This document shows, piece after piece, positions 9,901-14,868 of a stretch of 14,945 nt of DNA. The notes under the pieces were generated by a model. It was given only the letters and a program-made list of their open reading frames with translations. It did not search any database and had not been told where the DNA came from. This DNA comes from Actinomycetes bacterium. Its GTDB lineage: Bacteria; Actinomycetota; Actinomycetes; Actinomycetales; Microbacteriaceae. How positions within the stretch are numbered: position 1 is the stretch's first letter; each line of letters opens with the position of its first letter. The stretch covers positions 1 to 14,945 of the forward strand of contig JAEYAG010000175.1 of the NCBI GenBank assembly GCA_023451265.1. Direction: 5' to 3'. Made by a program: the position numbers and the translations under genes.

Positions 9901-12900
9901 CGCAATATCTCCCCCGGGTTACCATCCCTGCACGCTCACGGTCACCAACGGCAACCACGCCTTCGACCGCAACGTCACCGTGCATGTCCGCTCCGGATGG
10001 GCGGCAATTGCGGAGGCCGCGACGCCTAAGCAGACTGTCGGGCCGGATTACGAGCTCAAGCCGCCCGCGGTGACGATCACCTCCGCTGACGGCTCGGTCG
10101 TGCCCGGCGCACAGGCGGTCTTCGTCCTGACGGGCCCTGCCACCTTCCCGGACGGATCGCGGACGATCACCGTTACCGCGGACGCTCAGGGCGTCGCGAC
10201 GGCACCCGTTCCCGTGCCCGTCGCCGGCGAGAACGGCTCGGTGCACATGACGGCGCAGATCCCCGGTCGCGATGTCGTCGACCTCGGTTCGCAGCTCGTC
10301 TATGGCGGCCTGCCTGAGGGTCTCAGCGTTGTGAGCGCTGCAGCGTGGGATGCCGAGAACAGCACGGCGGCGCTCGACGTTCTCCTCGTCAACGACTCCG
10401 ACACCGATGCCAGCTTTACGCTGACGGGCGAACTGGTCGATCCGGCCCACCCGATCGCGGCCGAGGTTACTGCGCACGCGACGACGACGGTGCGACTGAG
10501 CGCCGGTTCACCTCAGTTGACCGCGGGCGCCGTGCTCGTGCAGGCGCGCACGGGCTCGGGGCAGACAGCCGCCGAGGGTGGCCACTGGCTGGTGTACCGC
10601 GATTGGGATCCGACGGTCGTGACGCTCACGCTGTCTACCGACGTCACCACTGCGGTCTACGGGTCGCCGGTCGTCGTGTCGGTCGCGGCCAACTCGGCCG
10701 TGGGGGCGCCGACAGGTACGTTCGAGCTGCTGGTCGACGACGTGGCTGGCGAGCAGGCGCCCGCCGCCGCGGCCGCTTCCTTCGTGACGTCCACGCTGAC
10801 CGCCGGTACCCACACGCTTGCAGTGCGCTTGGTGGGCAGCGACGGTCGGGAGCTGGCGCGTAGTGCGCCGGTGACGATCACGGTCACCCCGGCGACGCCG
10901 ACCGTGACGTTGACGACCGGCACCGAGCCGGTGCTGCTCGGCACGCCGGCGCCGCTGCACGTGTCGGTGCGGGGGCCGGGGGTGTCGGTCGGTGACCCGG
11001 TGGCGATCCTCTCCGACGGGTCGGTGGTGGCCGAAGGCGTGGTCGGTGGGGTGGATGCCGGCGAGGGCTCCGCGGCGATCAATGTCGACACGGCACTTCT
11101 CGGCGCTGGTGCACACACTCTCGTGGCGCGGTATGGCGGCAACACCAACGCCGTCACGCAGGACTCGACCGAGGCGGTGCTCACGGTGCGTGTCGCGACC
11201 ACCGTCGGCGCGACCGTTGAGCCAGTGCCGGCGGGCGCGACCGGAGAACTGCGCGTCGCGGTTGCAGCCGAGCACGTCATCGGTGATGAGCCCCTCGGCG
11301 GGCTGGTCACCGTGTCGGCCCCCGGGTGGTCCGAACCCTTGCAGGCCTCTCTCGTTGACGGAGCGGTGCGGTTCGCCCTCCCCGCGCGCAGCGTAGGAAC
11401 ACTGCCGCTGACTGTGAGCTACGGCGGTCGGGGGCTCTACGCCCCGTCCATGAGCTCGGTCGACGCGGTTGTCGTCGCGGCGACCGCGCAGGTCACGCTC
11501 TCGCTGTCGACGAACGCGGCGACGTACGGCGACGCGCCGAGCGCCGATGTCGCTGTCACACTGGCCGGAGGCGCCGTGCCGGCCGGCGTGGTGAAGATTC
11601 ACGAAGCGGATGCCGGCGGCGCGCCGATCGGCGACGAGATCGCCGCGTCGGCGCTCGCCGACGGTGCAGCGCGTGTTCTGCTGCCACGGCTCGGCGCGGG
11701 GGAGCACCGCCTGGTGGCGGTGTACGCCCCGCACACGTCCGACGCATCCGCTGCGACGTCTGTGGTCGCGACCTTGACTGTGGCTCCCCTCGCCCCGGCG
11801 CTGTCGGTCGCGCTCGCGGAGTCGACTGTGGTTTCCGGTGATGACGTTCACGCAGCTGCGTCGCTCGTGGCGCTGGGTGCGGCCGTCGACGCGACGATCA
11901 TCGCCGATCTCGACGGCAAACCCGCGACCGTGACAACGGCCGGCGCGGTGTGGACCGTGACGGCCGGGACGGGCGGTCTGGCTGCCGGCTCGCACACGCT
12001 CACGGTCACTGCGGTCCCCGCATCGGCGGACTACAGCGCGGTGAGCCAGGCGGTGACGGTGTCGGTGACCGCGCGTGCTGCGGGATTGCACGCGCAGCTC
12101 GACCGTCCCGTCGTGTCTGTCGATGACGCTCCGGCCGTCGTGCAGATCACATCGGCGGCGCCGGGGAGGTCGGTTGCTATTGCTTGGCCCGGCGGCGAGC
12201 GGAACGTGACCCTCGACGACGCAGGTGCGGCGTCCGTGAACCTGCCGACGCTGGCGGTGGGCAGTCACGACATTGACGTGAGCTTCGCGGGCGACGCGAC
12301 CATCGGGGCCGACGCGGTCTCGCTGACGTACGTCGTCACCGAGGTGGCAGGAACGGTATCGGCGATCGGATCCTCGACGCGTTACGCGGTCGAGCGGCCG
12401 TCGGTGGTCGTCTCCTTCGTGGGCACGCCCACCGGCGCGGCCATGCCGTCCGGTGAGGTCGTCGTCCGAGAGGGCGATGAGGTTCTCGCGACCGCCGTTC
12501 TCGACTCTCAAGGCGGCGCCACCATTGCCCTGCCGCAGCTGCGCGTCGGTGACCATGCGCTGACGGTGGGCTACGCGGGTGACGCCCGGTACGCCGCCTC
12601 GACCGCGGCGGCATCCGTCTCGGTGGCGAAAGCGCCGAGTGCGATCACGGTGACGTGGCCCGACGCGGTGGTCTCCTTCGGCTCGGCCGCCGTGGTCACG
12701 GCGTCGGTGGGCGTCATCGGGGCTGTGGTGCCGGGTGCGACGTCGCCACACACAGACGGCGATCTTGAGCTCCTGGTCGACGGCACTGTCGTGGACAACG
12801 GACCGGCGACGGGAACGGATCTCATGCTTCCGCCCGATCTGCCGGTGGGTACCCACGTGCTGTCGGTGCGCTATGCGGGGACGGCGTTGCTGGATGCTGC

Positions 12901-13993
12901 GGCCAGTTCGGGCGTGATCGAGATCGCTCCCGTGGCGACAAGCCTGCAGGTGGACGCGCCCAGCAGTGTCGCGTGGGGGCAGCCGCTGCAGGTCACCGCC
13001 GCCCTCTCGGCCGGCGACGCGGCGCTGGACGGAACGGTGCTGTTCACGGTGGGTAACGCCCGCGTCGAGGCGGAGGCCCGCGGCGGGCGTGCCAGCGCGC
13101 AGATCGATACCCACGCACTGGCGGCAGGGACGTACGACCTGACGGTGAGCTACGGCGGGACGGCGACGACCGCGTCGAGTTCGGGCGCCGTGACCGTGAC
13201 GATCACGGCGTTGCCGTCTTCGCTGTCGGTCGTGCAGGGGCCGTCGAGCGTGCCGACAGGACTGATTGAGTTCGCCGTGCAGGTCTCGGCTGCCGGGGAG
13301 CAGCCGACGGGCACGGTCTCGGCGACGTCCGACACGGGGCCCGCTCTGACGGGTATGCTCTCGGGCGGTCGCGCGATCCTCGTCGTGCCGGACACGATCG
13401 CTGACGGTATGCACACGTACGCCATTGCCTACACAGGCTCCGCAGGGATCTCGGGTTCGCGCGACACGGTGTCGTTCACGGTCGCACGCCAGACCCCGTC
13501 ACGTCAGGTCGCACCCGCGCAATCCGAAACCGTTGCGGGTGCCCAGCAGGTCGTGGTCATCGACGGACTGGAACCGGGAGAGACTGTTGTCGTGTTCCTG
13601 CACTCCACGCCGGTCTATCTCGGTACCGCTACCGCTGACGCGAACGGTGTCGCTCGTCTGAGCTTCGAGATCCCGTCCGAAATCGAACCGGGTCAGCACC
13701 GCATCGAGGTGCGGCGTGACAGCGGCGTGCTGTCGGGCTTCATTACGGTGCGGTCCGCGACCGGCGGCTCCGATGGTGGATCTCCCGGTGTCCCGGGCGC
13801 CGTGGACCCCACGGGTCCTGCGACGTCGACGGGTACCTCCCCGCGTTCGGGCGGGCACGGCTCTGCCGTCGGTGGAGACCGTCTGAGCGCTACCGGTGGG
13901 ACGGCGCGGTATGACCTGGTATGGGCCAGTCTGCTGCTGATCCTGTTGGGCGGCATCGCTGTGGGCGCACGCCGGCGGTGGGGCGCACGATGA
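878..13993 (+). CDS. Giant sortase-anchored multidomain surface protein with internal cutinase-like esterase
   Basis: About 4371 residues (roughly 440 kDa), secreted and probably wall-linked. Domain order: signal peptide 1-26; about fifteen prealbumin-like (carboxypeptidase-regulatory-like) domains to about 1488; five Ig-like domains 1489-1965; two PKD-type domains 1966-2144 (WWGDGS, WDFGDG); another prealbumin-like domain to 2231; an unrecognised region 2232-2568; Fn3-like 2569-2666; cutinase-like hydrolase about 2689-2938 with Ser2801, Asp2890 and His2915; a two-cysteine domain; a Big_1-like domain; ten Ig-like domains 3246-4205; a last beta domain; a Gly/Ser/Pro linker 4295-4335; LSATG 4336-4340, a hydrophobic helix and an Arg tail. 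The likely role is adhesion or display of an ester hydrolase at the surface; the substrate is unknown. No sortase gene is in the window. The start is GTG 878, chosen by ribosome binding site and signal peptide. The stop overlaps the next gene (ATGA). I see no frameshift. The architecture call is strong; the physiological role is inference. Confidence 0.9.
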   Translation: MHKRLAAIAIAVVALLTVQTVPAVAAPVASTATLTVTLSLPQGYSPPAGLAVDFTTARGYLSMVNGDGVGKSGGDGGLVETGGERRAEADAAGVLAFSNLTPGDYYLWVDPPQRSDLLGGGWSDGNLSSGQATPIAVTTGATRVGAALQRGGLLRGTVIDPTGAPVENATVWPSGGKTASDGSFATGFAPGQGYVSVTAPEGSDLVGGVWMSNDVPLSSTSLGSPIVTGADLVVTPSNVVARLSAAGAISGTVRDSSGEPVAGADVSTGSSRSVTASDGSYRLGGLPAGEFRVSVTPPHDTLTAGYIQPDGAVGGDWSRAAVVVVTGGATTSGVDARLTPAGGIRGVVSGLPSSESMSAAAFSSTGEFVGGNSAADGTFTIGHLSPGVWTVRFSLYDDQGLSDYIVDDLSVEVAVNEVVTVTAPAYLGGSVSGLLRTPTGTAATSGTVQAVGSDGRSSWGSVTSSGAFSVSGLKAGTYRLDVVTPEGAISRDGIVVTSGSETSLGTIVLSPPTAAVVHVQDAAGQPIAGANVWLSNMTSGWSATTNAEGDARVTVPTGGDYWYQADVDGYSSAWGSVSLETGATSSLTVTLARSTIVNVTVMDAGQPVSFREVSVLIGGEEVWSGTTDAAGALRVTTSVYGALEVRLPTRSGESWTTWAGSPVSAPVDVDVTTSDVTVELAASLGIDVSLRGYGDEILGDHGFTLGLASGETFYGSTDADGTAGVSGLIAGEYTVSTWTDDGELLSSTVTLSPQAPYAAVILSPTDAADAVHVTGVLRDDAGVALPGEQLTVMTYSETSSRSRTVTTSTDGAFSAWLRRGEQYAIVGPVGDDSRYAPVVLDGEVPADGRVQRDVTVSWGRSISLTVWGGTPEDPLGVSSRVPVEDTYVSAYVDAGGGAYSVSRSARTDADGTVTLTGLPTSGDLSGWISGLGYYAGRSVDFADGGEYTLELRGEVSGSVALEGGTGRQVHVHLDSGNGFFLSAPASWTFTSVTPGTHTMTVSAPGWVSQSLSVEVRAGQTTTLPEITLERASSVEGTVTVSGVPLAGARVVGMSGDVEVETTTGSDGSFVLADVSPGEVAVQATWEGMDLAAGVITVASGAVGRLDLAGDPGVVGSLVRVVVSRSGEGAPHQGYVELVDPFSDRVRSYAWLDGGVAQFTGIAPGMYRLRIDGDSSFLSGWLDLQGAVVDVAEVGRVSIASGTAVAFTANAQRPVTLSGTVRGADGAALAGAQVRAGDAVTVTDAFGGYTLDVRPSAATLSVSDADGLHVPSEVALRGLVEGEQRTIDVALVPRGAIDVTVTDVDGEPVSGVEVRLESDTAGTIAAYTDDAGVSHLTRLEDVDYRIRVSGPGVDDIAAYVLDEAGEPRVVRLGPGQKLSIGQVLQRYASLRVDLSFADEPHPDETVSVDLIDGSGNVVMSSGALPAVPGIVELSQIAPGDYTARVHSDDFVDQYVAPGASSSDPESAPIVTARGDGRPLSATARLAREWATSTATLEVPDDPRYGEPFTVGARVRIDGRISGTDGMVYRFKVDGAEVAQGWVSPLAAEMDLTLDVPALSVGRHSLSLELEDGRAVRGTSAQADVDIAKAVPTVGVQVTPSFGEYGQSRDVTISAHLASGAGLDGRAQLVVAGREFTVDVVGGSGSISLPGDLAVGAHAVRVLWPASGDTEEVTVDGDDLVVSPRTARLQVTAPTGPIAYSGDVEIPFAVTVDGDAATGTVQLLQGDTVLDERDAAATAALRSAASVLGAGSHDLVVSYSGDESTAGAAVRVTVEVRGQTTQTTLTGPSAATWGESTTFRVAVTGEVETPTGQVTVRVDGQDAGSATLVDGVADVTLPVLPAGAHRLDAVYSGHGESLGSTSSEADIQIAPAAAEVALDAIPDGVFGTETPIEARVSVASGTAVTGTVRAWVDGTEVSSSQLDDGAATFMLPASARIGIHEVVVTFDGTADVRAGSSLARSWTMRTGPPVVDLALRAAAEPLTDGVARATLDVIATGDGATPLTYRLWWGDGSPVVTGTYTAPLALSHDYIAAGRYFIRVEVESAGETATYVTARNARFTAYPDVALAAAALDAQSAIVGDDVWFDASSSQPAIAIDGVQWDFGDGATGSGWRTSHVYTEPGTYTATLTVGLGEQRATSSATVTVLPVPPVEGVTVTVTSGGNRVNGATVTHIAADGSRVQAVTAGDGTALLRGVADGLQPVYVTAGGYLPVAGEVTVVNGDGDLSVELAAGEVAASTLEHRTLSYEEIVDRGIDPADPDNQNVFLAEVHLAIVPPDAPSSPSTQTDVELVYNGGGRVISVVYSGDGWISGGGGDGSAVSGGYRYTPTIVDAGGAQAVQWMIIPVKGSWLKEFFEVRMVVQNLAADPFQFTEAEATLNLPEGLSLAPTSRPQSRTVAVPDIAGGGSQTVYWTLRGDTEGEYSLSADYSGLLAPTGDPIAVTATADRPLKVWGGSAVNWSIATDPSTEELDPFRIVLTLANVTPADTGVPVYNPAFQVMQGTGYLLSPHTEYAKSVPVLQPGQSVQMEFVMHSLLTGDVNVNDPRWAQSFITPTGGNVQPEHGPITLLPERTEALDIAAAWVDMPDGDGRGLALGWETVAGANAVYELWGRNTLDPAEPWQPVTDGVREGVPNGRVIAEDSDQLFGYYTVITVFGDGTTKPAHRMIAKPSVPPAFDPQPFTSITVGTDPSTALGAACYDVLNVAVAGSDQPQTMGPELELFARELAGALSADGNAGTTNDGYRSFHNVYLSYPAKAVPLVGSLEVSITDYIGSINTGIQMLEDLLIARQECASEGEKLVLSGYSQGALVISQVLNDALGDPELMSRVQFSRLGGVFLLANPANWLGNGGTRLGTGAYSAGSASLSIPFGGISPMHRIPGVLAELTTSMCNVADLVCATQNLGVPGLGVYELVKGISVHTTYPDTDKPVFTRVAREAAGRLLRMPVPVLSEIQTSALEDEPFSVAPISLKYLDPAVSAEWSLGEPCQPVVASPPHTYGPSSDILWNYAARLDAISPPGYHPCTLTVTNGNHAFDRNVTVHVRSGWAAIAEAATPKQTVGPDYELKPPAVTITSADGSVVPGAQAVFVLTGPATFPDGSRTITVTADAQGVATAPVPVPVAGENGSVHMTAQIPGRDVVDLGSQLVYGGLPEGLSVVSAAAWDAENSTAALDVLLVNDSDTDASFTLTGELVDPAHPIAAEVTAHATTTVRLSAGSPQLTAGAVLVQARTGSGQTAAEGGHWLVYRDWDPTVVTLTLSTDVTTAVYGSPVVVSVAANSAVGAPTGTFELLVDDVAGEQAPAAAAASFVTSTLTAGTHTLAVRLVGSDGRELARSAPVTITVTPATPTVTLTTGTEPVLLGTPAPLHVSVRGPGVSVGDPVAILSDGSVVAEGVVGGVDAGEGSAAINVDTALLGAGAHTLVARYGGNTNAVTQDSTEAVLTVRVATTVGATVEPVPAGATGELRVAVAAEHVIGDEPLGGLVTVSAPGWSEPLQASLVDGAVRFALPARSVGTLPLTVSYGGRGLYAPSMSSVDAVVVAATAQVTLSLSTNAATYGDAPSADVAVTLAGGAVPAGVVKIHEADAGGAPIGDEIAASALADGAARVLLPRLGAGEHRLVAVYAPHTSDASAATSVVATLTVAPLAPALSVALAESTVVSGDDVHAAASLVALGAAVDATIIADLDGKPATVTTAGAVWTVTAGTGGLAAGSHTLTVTAVPASADYSAVSQAVTVSVTARAAGLHAQLDRPVVSVDDAPAVVQITSAAPGRSVAIAWPGGERNVTLDDAGAASVNLPTLAVGSHDIDVSFAGDATIGADAVSLTYVVTEVAGTVSAIGSSTRYAVERPSVVVSFVGTPTGAAMPSGEVVVREGDEVLATAVLDSQGGATIALPQLRVGDHALTVGYAGDARYAASTAAASVSVAKAPSAITVTWPDAVVSFGSAAVVTASVGVIGAVVPGATSPHTDGDLELLVDGTVVDNGPATGTDLMLPPDLPVGTHVLSVRYAGTALLDAAASSGVIEIAPVATSLQVDAPSSVAWGQPLQVTAALSAGDAALDGTVLFTVGNARVEAEARGGRASAQIDTHALAAGTYDLTVSYGGTATTASSSGAVTVTITALPSSLSVVQGPSSVPTGLIEFAVQVSAAGEQPTGTVSATSDTGPALTGMLSGGRAILVVPDTIADGMHTYAIAYTGSAGISGSRDTVSFTVARQTPSRQVAPAQSETVAGAQQVVVIDGLEPGETVVVFLHSTPVYLGTATADANGVARLSFEIPSEIEPGQHRIEVRRDSGVLSGFITVRSATGGSDGGSPGVPGAVDPTGPATSTGTSPRSGGHGSAVGGDRLSATGGTARYDLVWASLLLILLGGIAVGARRRWGAR
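956..5341 (+). repeat. Array of about fifteen prealbumin-like domains (protein-level repeat)
   Basis: Residues 27-1488 repeat one pattern about every 80-110 residues: G-x-V-x(4-8)-G-x-P-V/L-x-G-A-x-V, then T-D/S-x-D-G-x-F/Y and L-x-P-G-x-Y/F-x-V. Clear copies begin at GGLLRGTV, GAISGTVRDSSG, GSVSGLLRTPTG, VHVTGVLRDDAG, SVEGTVTVSG and VTLSGTVRGADG. This is the carboxypeptidase regulatory/SpaA-like fold used as surface stalk units. The copies are strongly diverged, so exact boundaries and count are approximate. The stretch has only about four lysines, so most copies cannot form the Lys-Asn isopeptide bonds of classical CnaB domains. Confidence 0.75.
5342..6772 (+). repeat. Five tandem bacterial Ig-like domains (first set)
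   Basis: Residues 1489-1965 divide into five units of about 95 residues. Each has an opening strand before a G-x-strand segment (for example YGEPFTV, YGQSRDV, YSGDVEI, WGESTTF, FGTETPI), a central G-x-V-x-V-x-V/D-G segment and a closing L-x-A/V-G-x-H-x-L-x-V-x-Y-x-G or similar. This is the bacterial Ig-like type seen in Big_3_5 families. It forms a rigid stalk between the prealbumin array and the PKD domains. Confidence 0.7.
6773..7309 (+). other. Two PKD-type domains
   Basis: Residues 1966-2144. The second copy has the family signature WDFGDG, then HVYTEPGTYTATLTV and a closing SATVTV. The first is a variant: WWGDGS, HDYIAAGRYFIRVEV. PKD domains are beta sandwiches common in secreted actinobacterial enzymes and adhesins, usually as spacers or carbohydrate or protein contacts. 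Confidence 0.75.
7571..8581 (+). other. Unrecognised central region of the giant protein
   Basis: About 337 residues (2232-2568) following a short prealbumin-like unit. It opens with LSYEEIVDRGIDPADPDNQN and then a beta-rich segment with FFEVRMVVQNLA, LNLPEGLSLAPT, VPDIAGGGSQTVYWTLRGD and LKVWGGSAVNW. Its later part (NVTPADTGVPVYNPAFQVM; LQPGQSVQMEF) looks like a domain about strengthened or bracketed beta sheets. It is less repetitive and more aromatic than its surroundings, suggesting a specific functional or binding domain. I recall similar segments in other actinobacterial surface proteins but cannot name a family. Confidence 0.5.
8582..8875 (+). other. Fibronectin type III-like domain before the esterase
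   Basis: Residues 2569-2666. The pattern L-A-L-G-W-E-T-V-A-G-A-N-A-V-Y-E-L-W-G, followed later by YYTVITVFGDGT, fits the B- and C-strand Trp/Tyr and the F-strand Tyr of Fn3 domains. It sits directly before the esterase, like the accessory modules of secreted hydrolases. Confidence 0.5.
8942..9691 (+). other. Cutinase-like serine esterase domain with intact catalytic triad
   Basis: Residues about 2689-2938 of the giant protein. The domain opens with ACYDVLNVAVAGSDQPQTMG, the usual start of actinobacterial cutinases. The nucleophile elbow is GYSQG with Ser2801. Asp2890 lies between Cys2886 and Cys2893 (C-N-V-A-D-L-V-C), and His2915 follows in SVHTTY. Cys2694 and Cys2788 would form the first disulfide, 2886-2893 the second. 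Fungal cutinase (Fusarium solani; Cys171, Asp175, Cys178) has the same Cys-Asp-Cys spacing. The Asp-to-His gap is 25 residues, longer than the 13 of that enzyme. Expected reaction: hydrolysis of carboxylic esters such as cutin, triglyceride or acetylated glycans; the substrate is unknown. The related PE-PPE hydrolase domain is the main alternative. Confidence 0.8.
9740..10612 (+). other. Connector domains after the esterase (two-cysteine domain, Big_1-like domain and beta domain)
   Basis: Residues about 2955-3245. The first part has Cys2982 (EPCQP) and Cys3018 (HPCTL), with a PKD/Ig-like ending, TLTVTNGNHAFDRNVTVHV. Next, VTITSADGSVVPGAQAVFVLTGPATF followed by TADAQGVATAPV matches invasin/intimin-type (Big_1) Ig domains. 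A third segment (LDVLLVNDSDTDASFTLTG) is a beta domain I cannot assign. Together they join the esterase to the wall-proximal Ig stalk. Confidence 0.45.
10613..13492 (+). repeat. Ten tandem bacterial Ig-like domains (wall-proximal stalk)
   Basis: Residues 3246-4205 split into ten units of about 96 residues with no gaps. Each ends in a recognisable G-x-H-x-L-x-V-x-Y-x-G segment: GAGAHTLVARYGG, VGSHDIDVSFAGD, VGDHALTVGYAGD, VGTHVLSVRYAG, AGTYDLTVSYGG and DGMHTYAIAYTG, among others. The pattern is that of Big_3_5-type Ig-like domains. Between copies the DNA is diverged, so the array looks old rather than freshly amplified. Confidence 0.75.
13883..13990 (+). other. Sortase-type sorting signal LSATG with membrane anchor
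   Basis: The last 36 residues (4336-4371) read LSATG, a short polar stretch, a hydrophobic segment of about 18 residues (LVWASLLLILLGGIAVGA) and the basic tail RRRWGAR. That is the tripartite layout of a sortase substrate. The pentapeptide has Ser in place of the usual Pro or Ala at position 2. A 41-residue linker rich in Gly, Ser, Thr and Pro precedes it and would cross the peptidoglycan. Confidence 0.75.
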
Positions 13994-14619
13994 GTGCGGG
14001 CGCTCGATGGATACGGAAGCGAGCCGCCGTACTCGTCGCGCTCGTGGCGGTGTGCGTGGGGCTCACGGCGTGCAGCGCCACGGAGACGCCATCGCAACCG
14101 ACGGTGGCTGTCATCGGTGACGCGACAAGCACGTCGACGGCGGGCCCGGCATGGCCGCAGATCTTGCAAGCCGACGATGGTGTGCGTTCGACCGTGGATG
14201 CGGTGGCGGGAAGCGGATATCTCACGGCCTCGCCGCACGCGGTGAGCGATCGAGTAGAGAAGCTCAGTGCGGCCACGATCGTGATCGCGCTGGGGGCGAG
14301 CGACGTGTCGCAGGCGTCCTCTGACGAGACCCTCTCTGCGGCTGTCACTCAGGCTGTGGGCGCTGCGAGCGCCAGTGGGGCGCGCGTCATCGTGCTCTCG
14401 CCGCTCATTCCGGGAGGGGGCGGTCGTCAAGCTGACGTCATCAGCCTCGCTGCTCGAGCCGCGGGCGCCGAGTATGTCGACGTGGCGCTGCCGCCGGATC
14501 CGTCGTTCGCGGGCGCGGACGGCGCTCTATCGATGGCCGGCAACCAGTTCGTCGCGGCGGCCCTGGCGCCGGTCTTCGGCGCGACAGCCAGCGACCAAAG
14601 TTCATCCGAAAGTAGATGA
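13990..14619 (+). CDS. Lipoprotein with degenerate SGNH/GDSL-hydrolase-like fold
   Basis: A 209-residue lipoprotein. It has a basic N-terminus (RWIRKR), a hydrophobic core and the lipobox L-T-A-C with Cys28 as lipidation site. The mature part follows the SGNH hydrolase outline: VAVIGDAT at 39-46 aligns with the GDS block but has Ala45 for the catalytic Ser; GSGYL 74-78 resembles block II; IALGASD 99-105 aligns with G-x-N-D but with Ser for Asn; DGALSMAG 177-184 aligns with D-G-x-H-x-x-x-G, keeping Asp177 but losing His. A non-catalytic binding or scaffold role is inferred. The ATG overlaps the giant gene's stop (ATGA) with GGTGGGG 6 bases upstream, so the two are probably translationally coupled. 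A terminator ends the unit. The remote fold call rests on motif order only. Confidence 0.75.
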   Translation: MSAGARWIRKRAAVLVALVAVCVGLTACSATETPSQPTVAVIGDATSTSTAGPAWPQILQADDGVRSTVDAVAGSGYLTASPHAVSDRVEKLSAATIVIALGASDVSQASSDETLSAAVTQAVGAASASGARVIVLSPLIPGGGGRQADVISLAARAAGAEYVDVALPPDPSFAGADGALSMAGNQFVAAALAPVFGATASDQSSSESR

Positions 14620-14640
14620 GAACCCTCTCATCTTTGCTTT
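14614..14640 (+). terminator. Rho-independent terminator ending the giant gene-lipoprotein unit
   Basis: AGATGAGA (14614-14621), loop ACCC, then TCTCATCT (14626-14633) form a perfect 8-bp stem followed by TTGCTTT. The stem includes the TGA stop of the lipoprotein gene at 14617-14619. The stem is not GC-rich for such DNA but is perfect and has a T-rich tail. Confidence 0.6.
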
Positions 14641-14663
14641 AGGCTCAGGGAGCTGGGTGCGTG

Positions 14664-14711
14664 TCACATCCTTGCGCACGACACATGCGCGACACATTCG
14701 CCTGGTAATCT
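14664..14711 (+). promoter_or_regulatory. Candidate promoter with spaced direct repeats upstream of the right-hand gene
   Basis: TAATCT at 14706-14711, preceded by TGG, makes an extended -10 box; no good -35 is seen at 17 bp. Just upstream, GACACAT occurs twice (14680-14686 and 14691-14697), 11 bp apart or one DNA turn, and TCACAT lies at 14664-14669. Such repeats on one helix face suggest an activator site replacing the weak -35. The transcript would start near 14718, about 40 bases before the GTG at 14758. Confidence 0.35.
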
Positions 14712-14757
14712 CCTGAAAGCCGATAAGGCCGCGAAACGAGCAAGAGAGGATGCCGAA

Positions 14758-14868
14758 GTGTCGACCGATTTTCAGGTCGATGCGACGACGGAGTCGCTTC
14801 ACGACTCTCTTTCCCCCGAAAGGGGTATCCATCTTGGTGCCAACGGTTCGGGATGCTCGCACGCGTGA
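14758..14868 (+). CDS. Small ORF, 36 residues, possible leader peptide or broken gene start
   Basis: GTG at 14758 follows AGAGAGGA (14743-14750) by 7 bases, one of the best ribosome binding sites in the window, and a candidate promoter lies upstream. The frame reads VSTDFQVDATTESLHDSLSP, continues to a Cys near the end and stops at 14866-14868. I recognise no family. It may be a short leader peptide. It may also be the start of a longer gene whose frame is shifted at the CCCCC/GGGG run near 14813-14825, since a different frame stays open beyond that point to the window edge. Confidence 0.35.
   Translation: MSTDFQVDATTESLHDSLSPERGIHLGANGSGCSHA

Noticed and set aside
10508..13414. Minus-strand open frame of 968 codons opposite the Ig-like array
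   Set aside because: It lies wholly within the giant gene, is Arg/His-rich with no recognisable domain, and follows from high-GC codon usage on the other strand. The plus frame has clear domain repeats throughout.
13921..13989. Longer N-terminus for the lipoprotein from ATG 13921
   Set aside because: It would overlap the anchor of the giant protein by 73 bases and add 23 residues before the lipoprotein signal peptide; the ATGA overlap at 13990 gives a standard start.
878..13993. CRISPR array, IS element or recent tandem DNA repeat within the giant gene
   Set aside because: No regularly spaced identical DNA repeats, no transposase frame and no terminal inverted repeats were seen. The repetition is at the protein-domain level only.
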